From positions 11,062,001 to 11,126,000 of the forward strand of contig JARFIW010001104.1 in NCBI GenBank assembly GCA_036346225.1: 64,000 bases of DNA, read 5' to 3'. Made by a program: the position numbers and the translations under genes. Origin of the DNA: Platerodrilus igneus (taxonomy: Eukaryota; Arthropoda; Insecta; Coleoptera; Lycidae). The notes below the pieces were generated by a model. It was given only the letters and a program-made list of their open reading frames with translations, searched no databases and was not told where the DNA came from. Below, in pieces: positions 9,098 to 20,984 of this stretch. Position 1 is the first letter of the stretch. Every line of letters begins with the position of its first letter.

Positions 9098-11415
9098 GCC
9101 CACAAATTGGGCATCATAAAAATGCTCTGTTTATTTTGTATTAGGAAGAAGCTCCACTGTTGAGTCGATAAATAAATATGCTCTAGTTCTAAAATTCGTG
9201 CTCCTATTTGAGTTGATATAACGCTTGCTGAAAAAAAACCCCACTAAATTCTGCCTAAATAAATTTTTGAGTCCAAGCTTTGATTACGAAGTGTTTTAGT
9301 TGCATACCTTCTTAAGATGCTTTCCAAACTGATACTCCACGGCCAGCTCTGTTCACTGCTTCTTCAGAGATACCCACCACAGCTACTCATTCTCTCAAAA
9401 ACCTTTATAATTAATAAAAAAAATAAACAAATAATTCGACAAAAACATACAACCCGTTTATTCCGACAACATAAACAATAAATTCACACAATCTCAATAT
9501 TTACAATATTTATCCAAGCTACACATTTCTTACCTCTACTTGGTAAATAAATCATCAATCTAATATACCCGTGAATTTATGCTGCTCTACATTCAATGTT
9601 TTATTTTAAAGTAGATGGGCCTATCCCAGAACCTTAATTTACTTTCCCCTGGTCTATGGTGAGCTCTGTATAAACCCTTTTATATGTGTGCACAAACTAT
9701 TGCACTTAAACATTATACAAAAGACCCGTTTACCTCTTACATCTGTGAAGTATTATATGAGCATTTACACCCTTAGATTTATAATAAAATAATTGTCTTT
9801 TACATGTCAATAAAATTAATTTTCGGTTCATAAAATTTTCACCAAATAAAACTTAAATCATCACCAGCACAACAGTTTCAACAAAAAAACCTCATTACCT
9901 GGAGAGTCTTCTTCTTCCACATCACTGCCTCTGTAGATGCCTTCCAAAATGACTGCACGTACCAGGATCACTCCCTGTTGCTGCCTTTCATTGTGAACAG
10001 CAATTCAATCTCGACCTCGTTCACCCAAATCCTCAACAATTCCTCTGGACTGCTGCTCCAGGTCCAAACATCACCTCTTCTCCCACTCAATGTGCAACAA
10101 GCACCCTCATTCAATTTGTAAACAATTCTCTACTTACAAGTCATCCTGCTTCAAGTATTACTATGATTTACTACGGTTCACTCTGTTTAAACTAAGTTGC
10201 ACCTACTTGTGCATCAAAACACTAGTAAATTGCAAGTCGGACTGCACTAGTCACATGGTTGGAAGCTAGAATGATCTTCTGTAGACTTCGAAAATAAGAG
10301 AGAGCAAATGCCGCCTCCAGCAACGCTTATATAACCACAGCCCCACTTGAGTTGTCTGTATTTTTCTTACCCATTCCTTGTAAAGCTACCAATGGCCACT
10401 CAATTCTACAAAATACCCCTGCACGTACACACAACGGTCTTTCAAAACTCAGAAATCGTCAACATAAACACTTCATTACCGCGAAAAACTGTCTCAACTT
10501 GCCAACCGTCCAAATATTCCTTGAAAATTTCCATTCTTCTGTTCACCCCCCAACAAATACAATCACGCTTCTCTTGTGCACGTTCATACAATTATCCCCC
10601 TTGCACCCTCATAATAACATCTCTCAGTTTTGTCTTCCTTTCCTGCCTAAAGTGTCTACGTTATTTCTGCCTTTGGTGTCTCTTTCTGTCCCGTGTTTTC
10701 TATCTTGCTTGTAGCCCCTCTATTACTATATTGTTCACTGTTATTTCACCCTTCTTTTATGTGCGCCTTGAAAAATCGATACTGTCTACAAACATGTTGC
10801 ATCTTCATCCCTCTTATTGGTTTTTAAAGTATACTTGTCTGACATGCGCTTGCAAATCTTTGTCCCTTAACCAACTGATATCTTTCATCTGCCTCTGTTA
10901 CATATTAAATATTGTCTGTCGCCTAATTTTATTAATCTGTTTTGAACTAGCAGACCGTTGCTGTTAGCCTTGCGTTTTTTCGTTAACACAATTTACCTCG
11001 AATTATATTCTCAACGTATACTAGCTTTTACCAGAATCGTTTATTTACCCCAAGTTTGTTCTATGAAATCCTTGACCGTTTTAACGTGTTTACAATATTA
11101 AACCGTGTAACGTTGGTTGACTGCTTTAGCTTATGCTGTATTTAATAAATGTACCTTGCTTAAATTATGGATTTTTATACTGAAAAGCTTTAATACTAAT
11201 AACCTTTGTACACAATTTTCGACCTTGTCATCAATGTTAATTGTTGTCCTTGTACTAAATTAACGTAAACAAATTAAACCTACATTATAATACGTAATTT
11301 CATTCCAATATAATTATACTGAAGCGTTTTAACTAAATTATTAATTTTTATATACAGGGTACCTATAAATACATAAATGCTTGGCCTATTTACACCGATT
11401 TAAGTCTACTAAATC
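9098..11415 (-). repeat. LTR-like unit copy 3 (inverted)
   Basis: Minus-oriented copy of the roughly 2 kb unit. Its 3' end has a degenerate primer-binding-like sequence (9098-9116) and its 5' end abuts the (TA)n tract at 11420. It shares the order of blocks with copy 2 in reverse complement, including the promoter-like segment. Open frames such as 10347-10967 lie on the strand opposite the unit and show no protein-like features. Confidence 0.7.
10325..10333 (-). promoter_or_regulatory. TATA box of unit copy 3
   Basis: On the minus strand TATATAAGC lies downstream of AAGTGGGGCT, as in copy 2 (7731-7739). Confidence 0.55.
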
Positions 11416-11417
11416 AC

Positions 11418-11419
<2 letters not shown>

Positions 11420-11460
<41 letters not shown>
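11420..11460. repeat. (TA)n microsatellite
   Basis: TA tract separating unit copies 3 and 4. The copy 4 side reads TATTGCCGTG, the inverted form of the CACGGCAATA edge of copy 1. Confidence 0.95.
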
Positions 11461-11461
<1 letters not shown>

Positions 11462-13610
11462 CCGTGAAACCTCAGAAAAATTCTTGGACGAAGCTGGGAC
11501 AAAGCTTTAACATCAGTTCTTTACCTAACTCATTCGAGTCCCACGAATTGGGCGCCATAAGATTGCCGTGGAGCCTCAGAAAAATTTGAAGCTTCACCAG
11601 TGTCAACACACAATTTAAAAAAAATCAAAAATTAAAAAAAAATTCCTTACCCTTGTATTTCTGCTTCAAAAACTCCTTCAGCTTCCCTGGCTAGCTCAGC
11701 TGTGCCTCTTCTCGGATACCTAAATTTACAACCATACCTCTTTCACCCTCGCACACCATTCAATAAAATCACCAAATAATACAACCCTTTATTTACAGCT
11801 ATTAACAGATAAATTATATTCACATGTATAAAAAACAGTTTGATACACTAATTATCAAACTCAAAATATGGTATATTTTTAAAGTCCTTGATTTTTCTTA
11901 TTCTTCTCAAACAAATTCAATAAGATATGAGTAGATTGGCCCCACATGTTACCCTAAATTGACTGTACACCGAGTGAGCTCATAATAACCCAGTTTAGTT
12001 TGTCTATGACTTTTACACCTTGCATAAATTCAAATAAAATTTATAGACCCATTTACCCTTTACAATCCAATTTATATCCAGAATAAAATTTAGGAAGTTT
12101 TAAATACACCCCTTTTCAATATCTAACCTCAATAAATTGTCCAGTACATGTATCTTTTCCAATACGTTTCTACAACCCTAAATAAACCCCAACAAGTCAA
12201 TCACACAGCACCAAAATTTCACAAATGGTTATCAAACAATAGAAATTTCAAATAAATTACCTGGAGAATTCTTCAGCCTTCCATTCCTTCGAAGATGATC
12301 GCTAGAACACCTCGGCTTCGTTACCATTCATTGTGATACTCGGCGGATCCACAGATGATAACACCATTTGCGAGCCAAGCGCCTCGTCTCACAGTACCAT
12401 TCCATACATCAGCGTACAATCTTGGTTATTTGTGATTCTTACCCCATATATATCATGCTTCCATTTATTGATATTCGTGCTTTGTATTGTAGTAGCCGAA
12501 CCTCTATTAATTTAATATACACTACACGTACTTCACGTCAACAACAAGATGCCCGCTACTACTGAGTTACGCTTGTAACCATTATTTACGGTAATATCAA
12601 CACATACAATACTCACAAAAAAGCTCTACAATTATGGTGGTCAGCATTCAGTACTTTATCGTAGTAAAGTAATATAGAAGCGAAGAGAAGACAAGAGAAC
12701 GTTAATAATTTAGATTGAATATTTATATCATTTTAAAACCACACTCGGGACGCACTTCAAGTGAAAAGCTTATTTTCAAATCTAAATTCTAAAAATTTTG
12801 AATACAACCGTCTTGAAATTCCTGAAATTTTCTCCGGTCTACATGCTGTATCTGAAAAGCGCTCTCAACATTCGCATGTGTCTACATTTGGAAAACTGTC
12901 TGTTTTTAACCAATGATAAAATTCTCTGTCATCACAAACCCTGCCTGAACTATATTCATCTCTGTCTTATGCATGTCTGCTGTCGCATTCAAAACCCCAC
13001 TTGAGTTACAGAAAATCGATATTGATGACAGCTTATCTCCACTCTACGTGTATATGGAATGTGAATTTTCAACCTCAACGCTTTTGTACCTGTCTCTATC
13101 TGTTGTATATAGCCGTTTGTGCATTTCCCTCGCTCTTTAAGAAGTTTGTTAGCCTTGCTGTTTATACCAACTGACGGTTGAACATATTTCTATGAAATCC
13201 TATCTTAATACATGCTCGACTTCTTCGAATGTAACCTTTTAAAACGCAGGTGTTTGTTAATTATCAAACGTTTAGCACAACAATTCCTAGACTTTATGTT
13301 TCGTCGTATTTGTATAAAACGAACTACATTTACCTTGGAATTATTGATTTTGTTATGCAAGCACATTCTCTTATGCTTATACGTGTTGGATTAAAATAAA
13401 TTAAAATTAATTATGAATTTCTATTTGTTTTAAAACTGTTTTTTCTTTATGTAATTTTTAACATACCATTATTAATTATAAAAATACGTCAATACATGTC
13501 CGTTTTCCTTAAATGACACAAATTAATTTTGCGCATAAATAAATCGTTCTTTTCTATATACAGGGTGGTTGAAATTTTATTGTTTACCACTGACTTAACC
13601 GTTTGAATCC

Positions 13611-13615
<5 letters not shown>
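11461..13615 (-). repeat. LTR-like unit copy 4 (inverted)
   Basis: About 2.15 kb in minus orientation between two (TA)n tracts. It shares with the other units 'cctggagaattcttc' near 12260, 'ccccacttgagt' near 12994, the 'ccctgtatata' block near 13560 (read on minus) and the GCCGTG edge. A short duplication of 'gccgtgRaRcctcagaaaaa' occurs at 11463 and 11572. No gene is supported; short ORFs here are not conserved between unit copies. Confidence 0.65.
11539..11557 (-). other. tRNA-Lys-like primer-binding sequence (unit copy 4)
   Basis: On the minus strand TGGCGCCCAATTCGTGGGA is the complement of a tRNA-Lys(CTT)-type 3' end with a short insertion. It is closer to the tRNA than the copy 1 version (1336-1352) and supports an origin of these units from LTR retrotransposons. 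Confidence 0.55.

Positions 13616-13661
<46 letters not shown>
13616..13661. repeat. (TA)n microsatellite
   Basis: TA tract at the right edge of unit copy 4. It is followed by a short (CTA)n run that joins it to a Gypsy pol fragment. Confidence 0.95.
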
Positions 13662-13664
<3 letters not shown>

Positions 13665-13674
13665 TCTACTACTA

Positions 13675-14500
13675 CTACTACTTGCCATTTCTTATTCCAA
13701 TTTTGATTTAACTTTTTAGAAACAATTAGCAATGCAGCTGACCATTCTGATCGCACTTCTTCGATAATCTCGTCCTTTAACATTTTGTCTGTGATTGTGA
13801 ATTGCTGCTGTATGTGATTGTGGTAACCAATATGGTTTTACATAAGAGGGTGTTACCAATTCTTTTACATGCAATTTTTGTTTATAAATAGAAATTACAG
13901 TTTAGAAGATCCTCCTCTAAATGAAACTCATCACAATATTTTCCACACACTCTTTGTAACGTAATTTTCTTTTCACGATTTAACTGTTTGGTCAAAAGTA
14001 AGCTTAAAACTTTGTCAACTCGTTTGACTGCATGTGTCGTTTCACTTTTGCTAAAATTCGCATTTCCTTCAGCAGGGTTCAAATTTTTAAGATTAACTTC
14101 TCGTTCCTATTTAAAATTCAGACAAGTATCCTGTTATCCTTAGGTCTAACTAAAGCTCTTGCAATAAAGATACCCTCACATAATTGATCCGGTAATATTA
14201 TACGATCTTCTTGTGTATTAACATAACAATATTCAATTACTTCACACTGTGCTGGTCTATTTGTATTAACACTAACATTAGATTCTATTGGTAACTTTAT
14301 TTTTGTATTATCAACCCAAAACGATAAATAAAATCTTCCAAAATCTATATTCACCGCACATTTGTTAAAAAAAATCTGATCCTATTACTCCACGCATTTC
14401 TGTTCCAAACCCATTCATTAAAACAAACTAGTGATAAAATTTAGTATTTTGACTCACCTGTAATAAAAGTTTCACTGATCCTATGAAAAAAATTGATCCT
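13675..14500 (-). pseudogene. Gypsy pol fragment (protease end to RT start)
   Basis: On the minus strand, from right to left, three frames carry typical insect Gypsy text. First comes GVIGSDFFNKCAVNIDF (the retropepsin GxDF end, near 14400-14340). Next is PAQCEVIEYC...GIFIARALVRPKDN (the protease-RT linker, 14118-14354), then KITLQRVCGKYCDEFHLEEDLL (13882-14082). The last piece, MLKDEIIEEVRSEWSA...VSKK, corresponds to the first conserved RT block (near 13783-13690). Stops and frameshifts separate the pieces. The fragment ends exactly where the (TA)n edge of unit copy 4 begins, so the unit or its microsatellite has interrupted pol. Confidence 0.7.
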
Positions 14501-14840
14501 GAAATAGCTTTGATTCTAATTTACTTTGAACCATCAATTTTTTGTCCTTCGGGGAGGCACTGCTTAAAAATTACACTTACAGACGTTGGTATATAAATAA
14601 AAAACTAATTCACACGTTCCACATTTCATTCTTACAAAATTTAGTTCGTTCAGGTTCAACACATCTCTTCACTTGAAACTAGGTTACTGTGTTGAGCTTT
14701 GAAAAAATGTGTTAACCACATTAGTTGGTTTATTACATCTGTATCACACATGTTGCTACTCTGAGGTTCTGTTGACCCTAATGAATTTTCATCAGTATCA
14801 AGGTAATATGACCTGGAATTTTTTTCACTTATCTTGTATT
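14501..14840. other. AT-rich spacer, no feature seen
   Basis: Between the Gypsy fragment and the LINE fragment. It may contain degraded protease text on the minus strand near 14500-14560, but I cannot support a call. Confidence 0.4.
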
Positions 14841-15300
14841 TTAGAACCTGTCCTATCTCTCCTATTTTTTTACCATTTTCCCTAGATATCTTTCTTCCGC
14901 TACTAATTCTAGAACACCTTTGTTCTTAACTTTATCTGTCCATATCTTTATCATATATCTGTAGCACCACATTCCAAGGATTTCCATCTTTTTCCAGTTC
15001 GCTTCTCCTATTGTCCACGTTTCAGACATAACAGTGCTGTGCTTCACACATATGCTTTCAGTAATCTTTTCCTTGTTTCTACGTTTGTTGTCTTTCAATG
15101 AAGTAGTTGCGTTTTCTTGTTAAATACAGCAGGATCTTGTGCTATTTGGCTTCCTAGGTAGCAGAAATCCTTAATTTCATGTAAGTTCTCGTTTCCTATT
15201 TGTATTCTGTTTTTTTGACTTATTTTCTCCTCCTTTAGATACTAGCACTTTAGTTTTATTTTTGTTAATTTTCATACCATTTCTCTTTGTTAGAACTGTT
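14841..15300 (-). pseudogene. Decayed LINE RT C-terminal fragment
   Basis: On the minus strand the text around 15200-15130 reads IGNENLHEIKDFCYLGSQI (the post-RT FxYLG motif). It continues as RRNKEKITESICVKHSTVMSETW and MEILGMWCYRYMIKIWTDKV...VLELVAEERYLGK (14862-15098), the C-terminal block of endonuclease-reverse transcriptase type non-LTR elements. Upstream, near 15300, MKINKNKTKVLVSK is the end of the RT core. Stops and frameshifts are frequent. The same family leaves fragments at 21.3-21.7 and 58.5-59.5 kb. Confidence 0.7.
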
Positions 15301-15673
15301 TCCATTTCATTAAGAGTTGCTCCAACTCTTCATTGCTAAATGCTAATGCCGCTATGCCATACTGCTATTATTGATAAAATTTACCGTCTCACTTATACTT
15401 ATTTGTTACTGGTTGCATAGCATTAAAACCGACTTTACAAAATGTTTGAGCACTCGTCCACTAGCAATCCTATTTCTCCTACATATTTCTAACATTAGTT
15501 ACAATATCTGCATTGTGGACTTCCTTTTTAATTCTAATCATAGCTTTGACAACCATCGATGAAATTTCTGCAATTGTACAAGTGCCTTTGTACACATTTG
15601 AATATTTTCAAGTCGATTTTGACCATCTTTATTGATACTCCCTGTATGTTTGTTGAGGTATGTTTAGCATTCC

Positions 15674-15711
15674 TCTTAATCTTCTTTGGGAATTCCCAAA
15701 GAAGATTAAGA
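15674..15711. repeat. Perfect 38-bp palindrome
   Basis: The two 19-base halves, centred on GGGAATTCCC, are exact reverse complements with no spacer. It would form a cruciform or, if transcribed, a hairpin without a loop. It is not part of any recognised element. Confidence 0.9.
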
Positions 15712-17136
15712 AAAAAACATCTTTATTGAGATTGCACTTAAAATCTCACACTTGATTCCTTAAATACCTAATTTCTGATATTTACACCTTACTTAAAATT
15801 AGGTAACAATTTTACTAATCTTAATGTTTACCCTACACTTGGTCGGTGCTTCGCTTCATTTCTCGTTTCTTCAACTCGTTGATAATTTCCCATCTTATCA
15901 CTCTTTTGCATGTTATTACCAGTATTACTAACAGTATTTCCAATACCTTACATGTGATTTTCCAATGCTCCACCCAAAGGTACTACATTGGCCAGGAAGC
16001 GAGGTTTTTTACCTGGAAAATTTGGAATTTTGCCGAACCCTTGCTGTTCCAAGCAAGGTAGGGATCTTTAACGTGCGTGACAACACTCACACATGGGACC
16101 TCCATCTTACCTCTTATCCGAACGAGGGTGTATTTTTGTGAAAAATGCTCGCCTAACATTTTTCAAGTGGACCGTGTCGGGATCAGTATTTCCAATACCA
16201 GAAATCCAATTGTCATTCTACTTAATTGACCATTTTCTGCATTAGTTATGGTACTGCCACTATTTCTAGCATGGGTTATACCTACTTCCTCCTTTGATTC
16301 AGATGTACCCAATTTTCTTCCACGTGACAAGTTGCTCTACTGGCAGGATCACCAGATAATTTTGCATCCGTAGTGATATTAAATCTGACTTACAAATCTA
16401 AAATGAAATGATAATTCTAAGCAGAACTCATGTTTATTACTCCTTTAATATAGGAAACGTCAGTTAATATATTGACAATCTAGATCGCATTCGTTCCAAG
16501 CTATTGCACTTGTGTCTGTGCCTCTTGCTTAGTTTGTTAACTCTTGGAATTTCATACTTGACACTATACTGTACAATGTACAGTTCTACTTTCTATAATT
16601 AATAGTACACTATAAATTACACTTCACATAAAACTAAACTGTAAAAACTGCATAAACTACTTTGCTACCCACCTGATTCTCATGGCTTTACATATCTAAT
16701 ATTTATCCGAATTACCGGGGAGTAAAGGTTTACAGTTCATTAACTCGGCCAACTGTATATAAATTTATTAATTTAAATAACATGTAGGTAAAATAAGAAA
16801 TACCGTTAGGTGATGATAAAAAAAATCAAAAATGTATAACATTCACTATAGGCCATTAATTTAAGGGCTACCATACATAAGCAATATTTTGTAAATATAT
16901 ACACCTAAAATCTGGAATTATTTCAGTAAATAAAATTATAATCAATAACCATCAATAATTAGTTTACACCTACTACTCTAATAAACCTCCAGCTTAAATA
17001 GATAGGCTCAAATATGATATAGCAAAGTGGGTTAATATAACGGTAATATATGTTATTTATATTGGAGGTTATGAGGCACCTTTTTTAAAAACTACATCGC
17101 GATAATAAATGGTGAAACAATAACAATTTAATAAAA
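15712..17136. other. Noncoding: repeat-like segment and ORP 3' flank
   Basis: No ORF is supported. Near 15980-16210 there is a more GC-rich block whose minus strand contains CACGTTAAAGATCCC, a motif I recall from dispersed repeats of several invertebrates. The right part is AT-rich and contains the 3' UTR of the minus-strand ORP gene. A candidate polyadenylation signal AATAAA on the minus strand lies at 16764-16769, about 370 bp past the stop codon, and is unproven. Confidence 0.4.
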
Positions 17137-17601
17137 TTACCATAAAATTTCTAATGGAAGTTCAGAGAAACCAGAGTTTTTTCTAACATCCCAATATTTT
17201 CCATTATATTGCCATTCATCACTACCAGGCGCAAGCGATGTAAACCACTTTGGGGTATATTGTGAATTTTCGGCAACTCGATGTTTCCTTCGCTCTCTTT
17301 GTGCATTCTCCAGGTCGAATTTTAACTTTTCTGCTGAAACTAAATTGCCGTTTTCTAATGCTCGCTGATCCGGTCTAAACCTAGTGTCAGTTGGAGGAAG
17401 TAAATCCACATCTGGACCCAACTCATTTAATTCAATTGCAAATCTAGTAAAACCATAATACTGTTCGTAATTAGCTGGGAGTGTGCCCGCACGCCATATA
17501 CATCTTGCAGAAGGAGCTACCCCACAATACAATGCTTCAGACCATTTTCCAAACAACTTTTTAACAACTTTACCTGATTCATCGTATACTGAACCTAATA
17601 T
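17137..17601 (-). CDS. OSBPL3/6/7-like: ORP3/6/7-like gene, terminal coding exon
   Basis: Last coding exon of the oxysterol-binding-protein-related lipid-transfer gene. The acceptor TATGTAG precedes ATATTAGGTTCAG (17601), and the TAA stop is at 17137-17139. It encodes the C-terminal ORD part: GKVVKKLFGKWSEALYCG, APSARCIWRAG, YYGFTRFAIELNEL, then PPTDTRFRPDQRALENG and a charged helix. It ends with a terminal Trp, as in vertebrate ORP3/6/7 (final LW). The donor phase of the preceding exon (0) fits. The uninterrupted reading frame argues for a functional host gene. Subfamily assignment comes from remembered ORP3/6/7 sequences; PH-domain exons are not in the window. Confidence 0.93.
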   Translation of the reverse strand: MLGSVYDESGKVVKKLFGKWSEALYCGVAPSARCIWRAGTLPANYEQYYGFTRFAIELNELGPDVDLLPPTDTRFRPDQRALENGNLVSAEKLKFDLENAQRERRKHRVAENSQYTPKWFTSLAPGSDEWQYNGKYWDVRKNSGFSELPLEILW

Positions 17602-17649
17602 CTACATAAGACACAATAATTAGTAATTAAAACAGATATTATTACAAAC

Positions 17650-18326
17650 CTCATGACGCTTTGATGACCAGTAACTACTTTTAGCAAACACAAGCTTACA
17701 AGTCACACGATCATTCAAAATATGCAATTCACCATACTGATCAACCCATCTTTGACCACTAAAAATATTATGAACACATGTAGTAACTTTATTCCAAGTA
17801 TAAGTATCGCCCGTTTGTGGCAATAATAGATGTACCTTTCCTAAAGGTTGAAATTCCATGCTTTTCCCCCAAAATTTTGTTTTAATACGAGCTTCTTGCC
17901 AAAATAAAAAATTTTTACTTTCAGCATGACATGCACTAATAGGTGGATGATGAGAAACCTGTTCAGCCAAAAAACGAAAGCCTTTATCTTCTCGTATACA
18001 TTCGTATGTTTCACCTAGTAATGGATTAAATGGTTTATTGCCTGCTCGACTGTATGAACTTGCATAGCCAGAGACTGCAAATGCTGCTATGTATACCATT
18101 CGCTCATAAGGATCACCAATTTCTGCAGCTTTATCTAAAAGCTCTGAATATTCAAGCTCCTCGCACAATCTTTGTAAGAGATTCAGTGGTTCGTTTAATG
18201 CTACTGGCATACTAATTTGTGATAAATCCTTACCAATATTTTTATATAAAAGATTCCATAGTGAAAGACCTTCAGTTGCAGATCGTGGAACAGGTAGAAC
18301 AGTTCGGCGACCAGTTAGTCCTGTAC
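17650..18326 (-). CDS. OSBPL3/6/7-like: ORP3/6/7-like gene, ORD core exon
   Basis: 677-bp exon with acceptor TTTTAG before 18326 and donor CATGAG|GTTTGT after 17650. It encodes most of the ORD, the beta-barrel that carries sterol or phospholipid and PI4P between membranes. Visible hallmarks are the lid/start region [51 protein letters not shown] and the family signature [15 protein letters not shown] (near 17950). These are followed by [29 protein letters not shown] and [10 protein letters not shown]. The tandem His residues of the signature, used for PI4P binding in the family, are intact. The two-base split codon at the start matches the phase-1 end of the exon at 23859-24114. Confidence 0.95.
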
Positions 18327-20984
18327 CTAAAATTAAAGTGACAGTGTAATTAAAAACTAATGACAATTTATTTATGTACATTTTGTTAAAACTCTATAAA
18401 TGTCTTTAAGATTTATGTGCCCATATGTAAAGGGTACTTTCTTATATTAAAAACATACACAAACAGCTTTCAAAAACAATGAAATTAAGGACATTGAAAT
18501 TTAGTCGCTATGTGTTATAAAAACTAATTTATAACTACTAAAAATTAGAAGGGTATGTTTCAGAGTAATTTTTATTTAGTTATTATACTATACATATATA
18601 GGCAGACACCCTTTACAATATCATGAATGTTATTATAAACCATACTTTTAAACTAAAACTGGTAGCATTTTCAAATATGAACAATTATGACTATTTCTTT
18701 ATGGGTTACACCTTTAATATTCATAAATAACACATTACAATATACAGTAAATTATAAAACTTTCTGATATATAAAAATTATTAACTCATATTAAAACTAA
18801 ACTAAACAATATTAAAAATAAGAATTCTTATTGGTTCTCGGCCAAGAAAAGCTGAGCTCTGCTGTTGTGTGAAGGTGTAGTGAATGTAGATATATGGTAT
18901 AACCTAAGACAAACAGTTGAAAAAAACATTTTGTCAGTTGCAGAACTCTAGGTTCTAAGGCTATTATTCAGCACCCTACTAGATCCAGCAGCAGAGAAGC
19001 TCTTAGAACAGCTAGACTCATTATAAATAGTTATTATTTGAAGTATGATACTACTCGTCAAAACAAAGATATTAAAAAAGATCTTATAATGAAATTCTAG
19101 CTTTGATATAGGAACCTAATATAAAAGTTCACGTAATTGTTAAAAAAAATGCCAAGTTTGTTTCCGAATTTAATAATTTCAGACAGAATGACTCATGGTC
19201 CATCATCGTACCGTTAAATATAAAGAACATATTGTCCACGTTAGTGAAGCTTTGCCGAATGGCGTAGCATTTGAAGATTATCGACAGCATTTATTTTCTA
19301 TACAAAGCTTTTCTGGTGAAGATAAATATTCTACTATGGCAAAAGTTTTAAGGATGGTGTTTTCTACATTTGCTAATTTTAATCCATGACTAGGTGGATA
19401 TGAACTAATGTGAAATTAATGTGAGAATTTAATAATTGTTCACTCCGTGTTAATATATCTAATCAAAAAACACTCGAGCCTTTCTTTTATGGACACATTT
19501 CTTTCTAACACAAAAAATTTTCCCATCAACAATTTTGGTTGAAAAGCTGATATTTGATAAAATTACGGACTGGCAAAATTATTTCGTGGTAAAGAGAAAC
19601 ATTCGATACAAAAATGTCGTGTTTTTACTATTGCAAATTTAAAGCTTGAATTATTATACAACATGTATGATAAGGTTGATTATTCAATGTTACATTAGTA
19701 TTTTTACATTATTTTATATTAAGTTAAGATGTGTGTATTCAATATACAATTCAAGAAAAAGCCCAATTATGTAGATATTTATTTGTATAAATAATGCATT
19801 TGTAAAACGCATAAAAACAATAATTATTAAATAGCTCATGTTTTAGATAAAAACTATGGTATTCATTATTTTCTACATATAAACAAACCTTTTTCAAAGA
19901 GGCTCGTCCGCATTTTATAAGTTAATAGTCGATTTGTCTTCAAACTCATACAAATAGTACAAATGAATTTCGTTTGTAATTAATCCTGTTCAAAGGCTTA
20001 AATATTCTTAAAACAAATTTATATGTAAATTTTATGTAAAACCGCATGTGTAAATATTTAAATTTTCATGTGGTGGCAAAAGAATAGACATTATTTGAAA
20101 AGCACATTGGATTAAGTTAAAATGTTAGATTTCATAATAAAAGTGCATTATTATTTCGAATTAAGATGAATAGTCATAAAGTTAGAAAGAGCTAGTTAAT
20201 GAACCCATGTTCTAGAACTTAAAATTCTTGTTGCGATAATGCACAGATAAACGTACATCCAATTATCATATAACCCAAGGCAGTAATGAACGTGATTGAA
20301 ATGTTGTGTTGTGGTAATGAAAAATAGTAAAATAAAATAAATTCTCGGAAGTTGATAACTAACATGTATGACACAGCTTTTAAAACAAACCAAGTCGAAG
20401 GTTCAGAAAACTGTTGGATTATCTAAAAGTTACATCAGAAAAGGCTCGTCTTTATAAAGCTAATGAATGTTGAATGAGGGGCGAGTCTTGACTGAAGCTG
20501 TGACAATATACTATCGATAGGATTAGATAATATGATACGTGAAATTTACAGTATTCAGTAGTGAAAGTTATTTTAAGAGGAGTGTTACTTGACAGTCAAT
20601 GTTAAAATGTTTATTGATACCCATATGAAAAGATTATTTGACATACGTACAATAGTATCACAATAGAAATATATAATTAAAAATAATTAAAACTATCACA
20701 AGATAAAGTTTCTTCATTTAAATAAAGCATACACGATTGGAATGGTTAGTTATATGTTATATGGATCAATTTGGATGAAATGGCCTATTTTTAAAACGAT
20801 TTAAATGATTTTGGAACATGGATTGGTAATTTCGTTCTGGAAATAGGCGACAACATACATATCTGTAATGGTGTAATAAATATACTTTGTTTGGATTTCT
20901 GAAAGAACATATCTATCGATTAATTAAGTTGTATGATAAGATTTTTCTGTGTGCAAGTCTTTTGCATTTAGAGTAAAGCGCAAA
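18327..20984. other. ORP intron, left part
   Basis: AT-rich intron sequence between the ORD core exon and 23859. I see no supported gene. A 64-codon plus-strand frame at 19195-19389 and the surrounding 18.9-19.7 kb may be a decayed insertion, but no family is recognised. Confidence 0.6.

Noticed and set aside
10347..10967. 206-codon plus ORF
   Set aside because: It lies antisense in an LTR-like unit, is rich in Leu/Cys/Phe/Ser from AT-rich DNA and is not kept in the other unit copies.
16337..16357. Minus strand reads GATCCTGCCAGTAG like the 5' end of 18S rRNA
   Set aside because: Only about 14-17 bases match and the following 18S sequence is absent; it is too short for an rRNA gene or pseudogene.
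19195..19389. 64-codon plus ORF as a host exon
   Set aside because: No splice context or recognisable motif; it lies in an intron of a minus-strand gene.
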